A DNA stretch of 64,000 nucleotides, taken from positions 643,631 through 707,630 of the forward strand of contig NZ_JAHZQZ020000014.1 of the NCBI RefSeq assembly GCF_019449275.2, in the 5' to 3' direction. A program made the translations under genes and the position numbers. The notes beneath the pieces were generated by a model. It did no database searches. It had not been told where the DNA came from and saw nothing but the letters and a program-made list of their open reading frames with translations. The DNA is from Microbacterium sp. HD4P20. GTDB lineage: Bacteria; Actinomycetota; Actinomycetes; Actinomycetales; Microbacteriaceae. Shown here piece after piece: positions 41,801 through 50,056 of this stretch. Within the stretch, counting starts at the first letter, position 1. Every line of letters begins with the position of its first letter.

Positions 41801-44116
41801 TCATGGGTGGGCGGCCCAAGCCGCGAGCTGCGCACGAGATTGCATGCCCAACCGAGCAATCGCGTGGGAGATGTGTCCCTCGACGGTCCGCGGAGACAGC
41901 GATAGACGGTCCGCGATCTCCCGCGATCCGAGGCCCTGGCCCAGGAACTTCGCAACCTCTTGTTCCCGCGCCGTCAGGCGTCGCCCCGCTTGCGGGCCTC
42001 GGGCGACGGCGTCCCTGTCGCCCGCCGCGTAGCGCAACGCCTGTTCGAAGGTCATCTCGGCCCCCTGGGCGAGCAGCTCCGCGAGGCGGTCGCGCCGCAG
42101 GTTATCCGCGAGGAGCTCTGCGCACTCCCGCGAGTGCCCCGCGAAGTGGGTCGAATGGGTGTCGGCTTCGATGCCCATCTGGGCCCATGTCGCCCGAGCA
42201 GCGCCCAGGAGCCGCGCGGAGCGCTCCCAGTCCCGTCCCGAGGCTGCGATCCAGGCGAGGACATCGAGCTTGAGAGCGTGGCCCAGTCGGTCGAAGGGCA
42301 GGCGGGGGTCGAGCGACTCTCGCGCGGCCGCGAGCGCGGCACCGAGATCCCCCTGCTTCCAATGGAGGTACGCACGCACCCAGGCGAACTGGGAGCTGCC
42401 GTAGAAGTCGCCCCGGGCGCGGCAGAAGCTTGCCGCCCGTCGAGCGACCCTATCGAACCGGCCGCGATCGCCCGTCTCCGCGAGGGCCCGCAGGAGAATG
42501 AGCGAGCCGAACACGACGCCGTCGACGGAACTCGTCGCGACGAAGTGATCGGCAGCCGGCGCGAAGAGGCCGATGGCGAGATCCACCTCTCCCGCCCAGA
42601 GGGCATCGACCCCGCGCAGGAGCTGGACGCGCGCCGCACGCTCAGCACTGTAAGGCCATCCGTCGACAGCTTCGAGTCGGTCGAGAAGTTGGCGAGCCTC
42701 GTCGAGCGACCCTTCGAGCAGGAGCAGCCAGGCGAGGACCCAGGCGGCCTCCGCCGCGTCGGCATCCAGACCCTCGACGAGCGCGAGGCCACGGCTGAGC
42801 CAGTACCGCCCCTCGCGGAGGCGTCCGGCGATCCCCCAGTGGTGCCGGAGACTGGTCGCGATCGCGAGGCCGCCGGCGGTTTCGCCCGGAGTCGAGAAGC
42901 TCCAGTGCATCGCCTGATGCAGATTGAGTCGATCCGCCTCGATGACCGCGACGGCGTGCGGTTGCTGCGGGCCGAACCACTCCTCTCGCGCGCTCTCGGC
43001 GAGCGCGGCGAAGTGATCTCGGTGACGCCGACGGATCTCGTCCTCCCGGCCGGACGCGGTCAACCGTTCGGAGCCGTACAGGCGGAGCAGGCCCGGCAGC
43101 CGAAACCGCACGGCATCGCCGACGGGAATCGCGATCAGCACCGATTTCGCCACGAGCGCGTCGATGACTTCCCACACGCCGTCGGCGGAAAGCCCCTCGG
43201 TGCCGCACACGGCACGAGCGGCACGGAGGTCGAAGCCCTGAATATCGAATGCCGACGCACTCGCCCACACCTCACGCTCCAGGTCGTCGCAACTGCTCCA
43301 CGACCATTCGGCGAGCGTGCGGAGCGAGCGATGGCGCTCGGGCAGGAGGTCGTCTCTGACGGCGAGCGCGTCCAGGGCGACCGTGATGTCCTCGAGCAGC
43401 TCCGTGAGCGACATTGTCCGCAGACGCGACGCCGCGAGCTCGAGCGCGAGCGGCAGCCCGTCGAGCTGACGGCAGATGGACGCCACGGACCGGGCGTTCT
43501 CGCCGGTGACGTCGAAGTCGGGTCTCACCGCGCGGACACGGTCGACGAAGAAGCGCACGGCGTCGTGCGCGATCGCGTCGCGAGGATGCTCGACCCGATC
43601 GGGCTCCGGCGCAGACAGCCCCGGGACGGTGACCACGCGCTCGTGGACGCTGCCGATGGCGCGGCGGGTCGTGAGGAGGATGCGCGGCCCGTCCACCGCC
43701 GACAGCAGACGAGCCAGTGACCCGATCACCTCGTCGTGTCTCCCCTCGGCGTTGTCGAGCACGAGCAGAGTCCTACCGCCGGCGAGCAGTGCGACGAGCC
43801 GCCGACGCGGATCGTCGCGCGAGCGGTCCCCCGGCGCGATGACGCTCAGCAGACCGTCCTCGAGGAGTGGGCCGGGGGTCTGCGCGGAGAGATCCGCGAA
43901 GACCACGCCGTCGGGGAAGCTGTCGACCACCGAATGCGCGACCTCGAAGGCCACGCGAGACTTGCCGACGCCTCCGACGCCGACCAAGGTCACCAGCGGC
44001 GAGTCGCGCAGGGCGTGCACCGTCTCGCGGATGAGACCTCGCCTGCCCACCAGGCGCGAGGAGACGATCGGAATCTGGCCCCGGATGGCGCCCTCGCGTG
44101 CCGCAACGCTGCGCAT
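41801..44116 (-). CDS. LuxR-type regulator with NB-ARC/AAA ATPase and TPR-like domains
   Basis: 771 residues from ATG 44116; a longer frame starts at 44182, but TACTCT 6 nt before 44116 suits a leaderless start. Order: NTPase domain with P-loop VGVGGVGKSR (about 46-55) and Walker B TLLVLDN, winged-helix region with LDGLPLALELAASRLR, a long helical repeat region (about 330-680) and a C-terminal LuxR helix-turn-helix (RLTAREQEVAKFLGQGLGSR to VEGHISHAIARLGM). Large ATP-binding LuxR (LAL/SWACOS-type) regulators sense an inducer and activate nearby operons. It diverges from the linalool dehydratase/isomerase-like operon, its likely target. Confidence 0.88.
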   Translation of the reverse strand: MRSVAAREGAIRGQIPIVSSRLVGRRGLIRETVHALRDSPLVTLVGVGGVGKSRVAFEVAHSVVDSFPDGVVFADLSAQTPGPLLEDGLLSVIAPGDRSRDDPRRRLVALLAGGRTLLVLDNAEGRHDEVIGSLARLLSAVDGPRILLTTRRAIGSVHERVVTVPGLSAPEPDRVEHPRDAIAHDAVRFFVDRVRAVRPDFDVTGENARSVASICRQLDGLPLALELAASRLRTMSLTELLEDITVALDALAVRDDLLPERHRSLRTLAEWSWSSCDDLEREVWASASAFDIQGFDLRAARAVCGTEGLSADGVWEVIDALVAKSVLIAIPVGDAVRFRLPGLLRLYGSERLTASGREDEIRRRHRDHFAALAESAREEWFGPQQPHAVAVIEADRLNLHQAMHWSFSTPGETAGGLAIATSLRHHWGIAGRLREGRYWLSRGLALVEGLDADAAEAAWVLAWLLLLEGSLDEARQLLDRLEAVDGWPYSAERAARVQLLRGVDALWAGEVDLAIGLFAPAADHFVATSSVDGVVFGSLILLRALAETGDRGRFDRVARRAASFCRARGDFYGSSQFAWVRAYLHWKQGDLGAALAAARESLDPRLPFDRLGHALKLDVLAWIAASGRDWERSARLLGAARATWAQMGIEADTHSTHFAGHSRECAELLADNLRRDRLAELLAQGAEMTFEQALRYAAGDRDAVARGPQAGRRLTAREQEVAKFLGQGLGSREIADRLSLSPRTVEGHISHAIARLGMQSRAQLAAWAAHP

Positions 44117-44245
44117 ATAGGCAGAGTACGACCCGTCACCGGCCCAAGTCGCGTAAATCTGCGCGGCTGCCGCGATCGTCACCGATGCATAGTCGAAATG
44201 TCGATCGGCCGGTCGGCGCGTACCCGATGCTCAATGGAGAGTGAC

Positions 44246-45811
44246 ATGACATTTACCGCTGTCTCCGCCCCGACCGCCCACCTCGACGGGCTCGACGCCG
44301 TCCAGGTCGGCCACCTGCGTCACATCCGGAACCTCCTCACCCAGCTCCCGGGCGACTGGTCGCACATGGGCGGACGCGGACCCGCCCAGGACGACTTCGG
44401 CGGGTTGCGCTATCAGCTCGCGTACATGACCTATGCGCTCGCCGTCGCACATCGGAACAGGCTGCCCGCGGCGCCCGGGGTATTCAAGCCCCTCTTCGAA
44501 CACGCGATCGAGAAACTCCTGTCCTCCGACGTCTGGGCGTACTGGCGGGACACCTCGAGGGGAGGCGCTCCCTGGAACGCGCATCTCTCGGATGGCTACG
44601 AAGAGACCTGGAACCCGGTCCTCCGGGACAACATCATGTACAGCGCGTACGTCCAGTCGATCGCGCTGACGTACCACTACCTGTTCCAGGACGATCGGTA
44701 CGCGCAGCCGGGTGCTCTCACTTTCACCCAGTACACGCCGTTCTGGGGAGGCGAGGGCCACTCGTTCGCCTACGACGAGAACAGTCTCAACGACCACATC
44801 TACTGGCTCATGGCGCAGTCGGGCTACTTGGGGGTCGCGTGCGAACCGAACTGCATCTTCCAGATGTGCAACCAGCCGCCGATCCTGGGCTTTCGGATGA
44901 AGGATCTCATCGAAGGCACGTCCGTCGCCGAGCAGGTGACGAGGGACTACGAGGCCGCGTGGCAGCGGTTCGGAAGGCTGGATCCCGACGGGCACTTCTA
45001 CTCCTTCGTCTTGGTAGACGCCGACATCCCCATCCCGAACGGCGATGGCGCCGCGGGGGGAGACGCCGGGGTCGGGGCCCTGATGAGCATGTGGAACCGC
45101 GACGTCGTGGCCGAGCGATACCGCGATCAGCTGGCCACCTATCTGGTCGAGGGTCCGGACGACACGCTGTCCGTGAAGTTCGCGGGCCTGTCGAGCCTGT
45201 TCCCGCCGGGGGTCACGCCGATCCCGATCGACAACGCGGACTTCGGCTGGACGACGGCGTGGGCGGCCGAGATGGGCGACGCCGAGACGCTCGAGCGCCT
45301 GTTCCGCCACGTCGATCGCTACATGAACCCGACGATCCGCGACGGCGGTCGGTACTACCCCCGCAACGACACCGCGACCGACGGGGACGGGAACCGCACC
45401 GAGGTCTCGCCGCTCGAGGGCAACGCGCTCTACTCTTGGGCCCGTCTCACCGTCCCGAGCGGCCTGTGGACCCTCTACAACGTGCCCCTCGAGCCCGAGC
45501 ATTTCCGCAATCCGGCGATCATCGGGGTGGGATCGGATGTGGACGTCTCGCTCGCGTACGTGGCCCCGGAGACACGCGATCTCCACATCGAGGTCACCCG
45601 ACGTGATGATGTCCGCGGCGACGGCACGGTCGACCTCGCCCGGATCGACGTCCGCTCGTGGAGTGTCATCGAGGCCGGAGTGGAGCTCGCGTCGAGCTCC
45701 ACTCCGCAGAGCGACGCTGCCACGTTCGAGGTCGTGGATGGAACTCTGCGTGTCACCCTTCACGACCACCGGTCGCACCGCTGGATCGTTCGTGAGGGGG
45801 TTTCGCGATGA
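44246..45811 (+). CDS. Linalool dehydratase/isomerase-like protein
   Basis: 521 residues from ATG 44246, with GGAGAG 5 nt upstream. The family core is readable: DDFGGLRYQLAYMTYAL (D50 and Y56, six apart), NIMYSAYVQSIALTY, and GVACEPNCIFQMCNQPP (C199 and C208, nine apart). From memory, in the Castellaniella enzyme the catalytic residues are an Asp and a Tyr six apart, a His, and two Cys nine apart; all but the His can be matched. At the expected His position (MxxGH) there is a Tyr (Y135). No signal peptide, whereas the known enzyme is periplasmic. Residues 400-521 form a beta-rich C-terminal part. The reaction is unknown; hydration/dehydration of an alkenol or related (C5-C15) substrate is an inference. 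Confidence 0.78.
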   Translation: MTFTAVSAPTAHLDGLDAVQVGHLRHIRNLLTQLPGDWSHMGGRGPAQDDFGGLRYQLAYMTYALAVAHRNRLPAAPGVFKPLFEHAIEKLLSSDVWAYWRDTSRGGAPWNAHLSDGYEETWNPVLRDNIMYSAYVQSIALTYHYLFQDDRYAQPGALTFTQYTPFWGGEGHSFAYDENSLNDHIYWLMAQSGYLGVACEPNCIFQMCNQPPILGFRMKDLIEGTSVAEQVTRDYEAAWQRFGRLDPDGHFYSFVLVDADIPIPNGDGAAGGDAGVGALMSMWNRDVVAERYRDQLATYLVEGPDDTLSVKFAGLSSLFPPGVTPIPIDNADFGWTTAWAAEMGDAETLERLFRHVDRYMNPTIRDGGRYYPRNDTATDGDGNRTEVSPLEGNALYSWARLTVPSGLWTLYNVPLEPEHFRNPAIIGVGSDVDVSLAYVAPETRDLHIEVTRRDDVRGDGTVDLARIDVRSWSVIEAGVELASSSTPQSDAATFEVVDGTLRVTLHDHRSHRWIVREGVSR

Positions 45812-46377
45812 CCGCTGGAACGCTCGCGGGGGGCTTCACCGTCGATTTCGAACTCACTGATCATCACGGTAGGCAGGTGCGACGCGCGTCTTACGGTGAA
45901 CGCTACCTCCTCGTGTATTTCGGTTTCACGAATTGCGCCGAGGTCTGCCCGCGGTCGCTGGAGCGACTCACGCACGTGCTGGATGAGCTCGGCGAAGAAC
46001 GTCGAAGCCTCGTACCCATCCTCATCACGGTGGACCCGGACCGGGACTCGCCGGATGCATTGCGCGAGTATCTCGAGGCCCATTACCCCCGATTCACAGG
46101 GCTCACCGGAACTCGCGCGCAGCTGGACGCCGCCCGCGTATCGTTCCGCGCATTCGCCCGGAGGCGCGAGCCGGACTCCGTGGCCGCAGGTTATGCAGTG
46201 GCGCACTCCGCCTTCGCGTATCTCGTTGCGCCGAGCGGGAAGGTCGTCGCGCATTTCGGCGATTCGGCTTCTGTTGAGGCGATCACCGCGGAGGTGCGCG
46301 GTGCGCTCGGCGGCGACCACACTCGCATTCAGACCCGCGCGGCGCAACGGACGGACCATGTCGACTGCTGCCACTGA
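45808..46377 (+). CDS. SCO1/SenC-like protein without a signal peptide
   Basis: 189 residues, ATG overlapping the previous stop (ATGA). Thioredoxin-like fold with the SCO motif YFGFTNCAEVCPRSLERL (CxxxC) and the later metal His in AHSAFAYLVAP. Typical SCO proteins are membrane-anchored, bind copper and help assemble cytochrome oxidase CuA. This one starts directly with the fold (MTAGTLAGGFTVDFELTDHH), so it looks cytoplasmic. The extreme C-terminus HVDCCH adds possible metal or thiol ligands. Its partner here is the linalool dehydratase-like enzyme, whose family uses cysteines, so a redox or metal role for that enzyme is conceivable. Confidence 0.82.
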   Translation: MTAGTLAGGFTVDFELTDHHGRQVRRASYGERYLLVYFGFTNCAEVCPRSLERLTHVLDELGEERRSLVPILITVDPDRDSPDALREYLEAHYPRFTGLTGTRAQLDAARVSFRAFARRREPDSVAAGYAVAHSAFAYLVAPSGKVVAHFGDSASVEAITAEVRGALGGDHTRIQTRAAQRTDHVDCCH

Positions 46378-46852
46378 GGCGGACGCGACTCGCTCGGGGG
46401 CATCGGCAGCGCGCAGCGGAATCCGCCTGATCGCCGTGATCGGTCTGGCGGCCGTGGTGCTCCACGCAGCGGCAGCAATGGCGATGCTCCCTGATGCGGT
46501 GATGGCTGGCGTGATGGCGTTGATGGCGGGGATCTGCCTGCCGTGCAGCGTCCACGCGCTGCGGGCACCCTCGATCGGTGCCCTGCGGTGGATAGTGGCG
46601 TTTTCCGCGGGGGCAGCACTGCTGCACGCGGGCGTCCTCCTGGGCCCGTGGCAGGGTCTCGCTGCTCACGAACACGCCGTCGAGATCGGGCTCTCCGATC
46701 AGGGAGGTGCGGGCGCGAGTCCCGTCGCGCTGGATCATGCAACGCTCATGTTCGCCGTGATCGCCTCAGACATCACGATCGCGCTCATTGCTGCCGTGCT
46801 TCTCAATACGCTGCGGCGGCGTTCCACGCCTCGTGGCAACTCCTGGACCTAG
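46358..46852 (+). CDS. Small membrane protein of the same operon
   Basis: 164 residues from ATG 46358, overlapping the SCO gene by 20 nt. Four hydrophobic helices (IRLIAVIGLAAVVLHAAAAMAM, VMAGVMALMAGICLPCSVHA, WIVAFSAGAALLHAGVLLG, LMFAVIASDITIALIAAVLL). His and Cys residues recur at helix ends (CLPCSVHAL, LLHAG, AAHEHAVE, LDHATLM), which could bind metal or heme. I do not recognise the family. Confidence 0.75.
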   Translation: MSTAATEADATRSGASAARSGIRLIAVIGLAAVVLHAAAAMAMLPDAVMAGVMALMAGICLPCSVHALRAPSIGALRWIVAFSAGAALLHAGVLLGPWQGLAAHEHAVEIGLSDQGGAGASPVALDHATLMFAVIASDITIALIAAVLLNTLRRRSTPRGNSWT

Positions 46853-46906
46853 CGGTGCGGGCCTCGACCTTCAGTCCACGAAGCCCCGCATAGGCCCTCG
46901 GACATG

Positions 46907-46956
46907 AACGACGAAGCCCAGGCGAGAACCAGGCTTTCACCTCGGCTTTTCTGTCG
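46907..46956. repeat. Left direct repeat of the island (attL candidate), also operon terminator
   Basis: 50 bp, 46 of them identical to 54460-54509. It contains a slightly mismatched hairpin (arms 46914-46927 and 46935-46948) followed by TTTT on the plus strand, so it can end the preceding operon. The identity over the first 22 bp is perfect. I take it as the left attachment site left by integration. Confidence 0.75.
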
Positions 46957-47559
46957 TGAGAAGCCTGTCACTCCGGGTAAGCCGGTTGCCTGCTTGGAGT
47001 CTTCTCGACGCGTCGCGTGGGCTGACCGCCCTCTGGCAGAATCCTTGGCGTCGGACAGCGCATATCCGCGCCTCCCTAGTCGCCAGGCTCGACGAGCACG
47101 ACGCGCAACGCGAGACGGCATACAGCGTCGTTCGCGACGGAGTCGCCACTGCCACCCGCTGAGAGCGGACGAGTCGGCGTCAACGACGGCCTGAGCACTT
47201 CCCGTTGGCCAGCAGTCGTGGATCCGACGGCTCTGGTGCACGGGCAGAAGCATCTGAAGCGCCTGGCTCGACGGTACGGATGCTCCCTCGGACGCAGTGT
47301 CGGCACCTCACACCACTGATGCTGCTATCTGCTCTATTGGGCGGTCGAGCCAGCAGTGCCAAGGCTCTTCGCTGCTGCTCGTTGTAGGTCTCAGCCGCCA
47401 CTGCTCCTTTGGAATGGGTCCATCCTCGTTCCCAAACTCAGGCGACTCCACCGAACCCAGGGCGATTCACTGTCCAGAACAAGCGCCCCTGGGTGCGGGT
47501 GCTCGTGCCACGTTGTGTGTCATGCCGTCCCGCGGAGGATCGGCTCGGCGCCCTGGGGA
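46957..47559. other. Intergenic stretch without a convincing gene
   Basis: 603 bp inside the left end of the island. No frame shows a recognisable protein. A short plus-strand tail reading SLVARLDEHDAQRETAYSVV (to TGA 47162) and a minus-strand AETYNEQQRRALALLARPP (about 47395-47340) look protein-like and may be remains of decayed genes. No promoter or repeat stands out. Confidence 0.5.
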
Positions 47560-48738
47560 TCAGGGCGAGATGGGAAGGTTCAGATGCGCCACCAGACCTC
47601 CTCCCGGTTTGAGTTCAAGAGTGAGTCGTCCGTCGTGGGCGGTGGCGATCGCGGCAACGATCGCGAGTCCGAGCCCATGGCCCGCACCGCGGGTGAGGGC
47701 GCGTCCGTTGGCGCGTGCGAAGGGCTCGGTGAGCTGGTCGATGGCCTCTTCGGTGAGGACAGGTCCGGTGTTGACGACGGTGAGTCGCAGTGTCTGCGCG
47801 GTCGAGGCAGTGTGGACGGTGATGCGCCCGCCGGGGTGGTTGTGGCGGGTGGCGTTGCGTAGCAGGTTCGAGAATGCTTGGCGGAGCAGCGTCGGGTTTC
47901 CGAGCGCCCAGGCGTCGATGCTTCCGATCTCCAGGGTGACCTGGTTCGCCGTCATCTCCGCGGCCAGTTCCGCTGTGGTCTCGTTGATGAGGGTGGCCAC
48001 GTCGACCCGTTCCGGGGCGGGGTGCACGCTCGTCACGTGGGCGAGGTCGAGTAGAGCGTCGACGGTGTCGATGTTGTTCTGATTGACGTCGCGGATGCGT
48101 TCGGTCAGTGCCCGGAGTTCGCTGGCGTCGGCGTCGGGGTCTGCGAAGGTGACATCGATCATGGTCTTGATCGTGGTCAGCGGGCTGCGCAGCTCGTGGG
48201 AGGCGTTCGCGGCGAAGCGTTGCTGGGCGTCGAACGAGTGCTGGAGCGAGGCCAGCATGCGATCGAACGTCTCGGACAGGTCGCGGATTTCATCGCGTGG
48301 ACCGTCCATGGTGAGCCGATGATCGAGTTCGCCCGTGGCGGCACGGTTGGCTGCCGTGTTGATCGCAGCCAGTGGCTTGACAATGCGTCCGGCCATGATC
48401 CATCCGAGGATGCCGCCGAGGATGATGAGGACGCCGAGAGCGGCCAAAGAGGCGATCAGCAGGTTGTCGAGGACGTCGTCGACGCTGCGGATCTCTAACG
48501 GGTGCGCGGGCTGAATGTCGCCGTCGCCGGTGGGGAGCGGGGTGGTGTCAGGGTCGAGCTCGACGGCGGGGTCGATTCTCACTTGCAGGTCGTAGGTGGG
48601 GACGTACCGCATGTAGAGATAGACGAGGGTGATGAGGACGGCGCCGCAGGCGGCGACGAGCGCGGCGTAGCTGAGGCTCAGGCGGGCCCGGATCGTAAGC
48701 ACCCGTCTCCGCAATCCGGTGCGGTCCGCGGTGGTCAT
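47560..48738 (-). CDS. Sensor histidine kinase (EnvZ/PhoR type) of the island
   Basis: 392 residues. Helix (LSYAALVAACGAVLITLVYLY), a small extracellular part of about 50 residues, second helix (LLIASLAALGVLIILGGILGW), HAMP, HisKA with H181 (ASHELRSPLTTIK), and HATPase (NLLRNATRHNHPGG, GAGHGLGLAIVAAI). The short outside loop suggests sensing in or near the membrane. Overlaps the response regulator gene by 4 nt. Likely controls the efflux operon divergent from it. Confidence 0.92.
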   Translation of the reverse strand: MTTADRTGLRRRVLTIRARLSLSYAALVAACGAVLITLVYLYMRYVPTYDLQVRIDPAVELDPDTTPLPTGDGDIQPAHPLEIRSVDDVLDNLLIASLAALGVLIILGGILGWIMAGRIVKPLAAINTAANRAATGELDHRLTMDGPRDEIRDLSETFDRMLASLQHSFDAQQRFAANASHELRSPLTTIKTMIDVTFADPDADASELRALTERIRDVNQNNIDTVDALLDLAHVTSVHPAPERVDVATLINETTAELAAEMTANQVTLEIGSIDAWALGNPTLLRQAFSNLLRNATRHNHPGGRITVHTASTAQTLRLTVVNTGPVLTEEAIDQLTEPFARANGRALTRGAGHGLGLAIVAAIATAHDGRLTLELKPGGGLVAHLNLPISP

Positions 48739-49400
48739 TCGGCGGCGCCGAACCGGTAGCCGGCCCCGGGCACGGTCTGGATGGTCCAGGGCTGGCCGAG
48801 GCGTTTGCGAAGGTTGGAGACGGTGACCCGCACGGTGTTGCTGAACGGGTCGGCGTTGGCGTCCCAGGCTTGTTCCAGCAACTCCTGTGGGCCGAGGACG
48901 CCGCCATCGGCCTTCATGAGGGTGTGCAGCACGGCAAACTCTTTCGGGCTGAGCCGGATGAGCCGGTCGCGTCGGTAGACCTCGCGGCGGAACGGGTCCA
49001 GACGGATGCCGCCTTGTTCGAGCACGGGCGGGTTGGCGGGCTGGGTGCGGCGTTCGAGGGCGCGGAGCCGCGCGATGAGCTCGGGGAACTCGAACGGTTT
49101 GCCCAGGTAGTCGTCGGCGCCGAGCTCGAACCCGCTGACGCGTTCGTCGAGGGTGCGGGCGGCGGTGAGCATCAGGATACGAACTTCTGGATGCTCACGG
49201 GCCATGGTCCGGCATACGTCGTCGCCGTGAACGCCGGGCAAGTCGCGGTCGAGGAGCACGATGTCGTAGCTGGTGTCGGCGACGGCGAGCAGCGCGGCGG
49301 TGCCCTCGTGGACGACGTCGACGGCGATCGTCTCGCGGCGCAGGCCGACGCGGATGGCGTCGGCGAGGTAGGCGTCGTCCTCCGCGATTAGCACTCGCAT
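48735..49400 (-). CDS. OmpR/PhoB-type response regulator of the island
   Basis: 221 residues. Receiver with E7/D8/D9 and phospho-acceptor D51 (DIVLLDRDLPG), K near 103, then a winged helix (LSPKEFAVLHTLMKADGGVL to VRVTVSNLRKRLG). Diverges from the lipoprotein/efflux operon, whose promoter region holds repeated GAAT(T/C)CC(C)TGA elements (49467-49485). Confidence 0.93.
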   Translation of the reverse strand: MRVLIAEDDAYLADAIRVGLRRETIAVDVVHEGTAALLAVADTSYDIVLLDRDLPGVHGDDVCRTMAREHPEVRILMLTAARTLDERVSGFELGADDYLGKPFEFPELIARLRALERRTQPANPPVLEQGGIRLDPFRREVYRRDRLIRLSPKEFAVLHTLMKADGGVLGPQELLEQAWDANADPFSNTVRVTVSNLRKRLGQPWTIQTVPGAGYRFGAAE

Positions 49401-49464
49401 CGCACGTCCTTCCGGCCTCGGTGTTGGCTTTCAGCGAACCACACGGCCTGTTGCGAGGGCATAA

Positions 49465-49485
49465 AGGAATTCCTGAATCCCCTGA
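49465..49485. promoter_or_regulatory. Candidate response-regulator box
   Basis: GAATTCCTGA (49467-49476) and GAATCCCCTGA (49475-49485) are head-to-tail near-copies offset by about 8-9 bp, and AGGAATTCCT (49465-49474) is a palindrome. The position, midway between the divergent regulator and efflux operons, suits OmpR-family direct repeats. Confidence 0.4.
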
Positions 49486-49558
49486 GAACAGGCGTCTTGC
49501 TCAACTGGAATCACCTACCGCGGAGAGCCCGTGGCACGGTGCACCAAGGGAGTCTTCG

Positions 49559-50056
49559 ATGACACATACACGCCGTTCGCTCAAGGTCGTGACCACGTTG
49601 GTCGCGCTCGTGTTCGCGGGTGTCGCGTTCACGGGATGCAGCAACTCGCCTGGCACCGAAGGAAGCAATGATCAGTCGAGAACGGGCGACAGCGAGCAGA
49701 CGCCGTCGTTCTCGACGGACGAGGAGTTCCAGCTCGCGTTCGCCGAGTGTATGCGCGAGCAGGGTATCGACATGCCTGACCCTGGTAGCGATGGCGCCCA
49801 TATCGAAGCCGGCTCGGGCGACGGGTTCACCGAAGCCGCCGAGGTGTGTCTGGATGAGCTGGGTGCACCACCCTCGGGTTCGGGAGGAGCTCGCCCCTCC
49901 GACGAGCAGCACGAGATCTTCCTGGAGATGGCTCAGTGCTTCCGCGACAACGGTCTCGACGTCCCGGACCCGGCTCCGGGTGAGTCGCTGACCGTGCCGA
50001 TGGACGCTCCTCAGGAACTGTTCGAGGAGTGCGCAACTGCCGGGGCGAATCAGTGA
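49559..50056 (+). CDS. Lipoprotein with two repeated Cys modules
   Basis: 165 residues from ATG 49559. Signal peptide with lipobox AFTGC (C27). Two similar modules follow: ECMREQGIDMPDP (C64) with a second Cys at C97, and QCFRDNGLDVPDP (C127) with C158. The pattern C-(M/F)-R-(D/E)-(Q/N)-G-(I/L)-D-(M/V)-P-D-P is plainly duplicated and each module may hold one disulfide. I do not recognise a named domain. GTGA overlap with the adaptor gene shows they act together; it may be the extracellular ligand-binding or sensing part of the efflux system. Confidence 0.82.
   Translation: MTHTRRSLKVVTTLVALVFAGVAFTGCSNSPGTEGSNDQSRTGDSEQTPSFSTDEEFQLAFAECMREQGIDMPDPGSDGAHIEAGSGDGFTEAAEVCLDELGAPPSGSGGARPSDEQHEIFLEMAQCFRDNGLDVPDPAPGESLTVPMDAPQELFEECATAGANQ

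Noticed and set aside
41801..46852. The linalool dehydratase-like operon as part of the mobile island
   Set aside because: It lies outside the left repeat, and the repeat acts as its terminator; no second boundary is visible further left.
46904..47194. Open frame starting MNDEAQARTRLSPRLFCR
   Set aside because: It is the translation of the left 50-bp repeat and terminator; the same reading appears at the right repeat, so it is not a gene.
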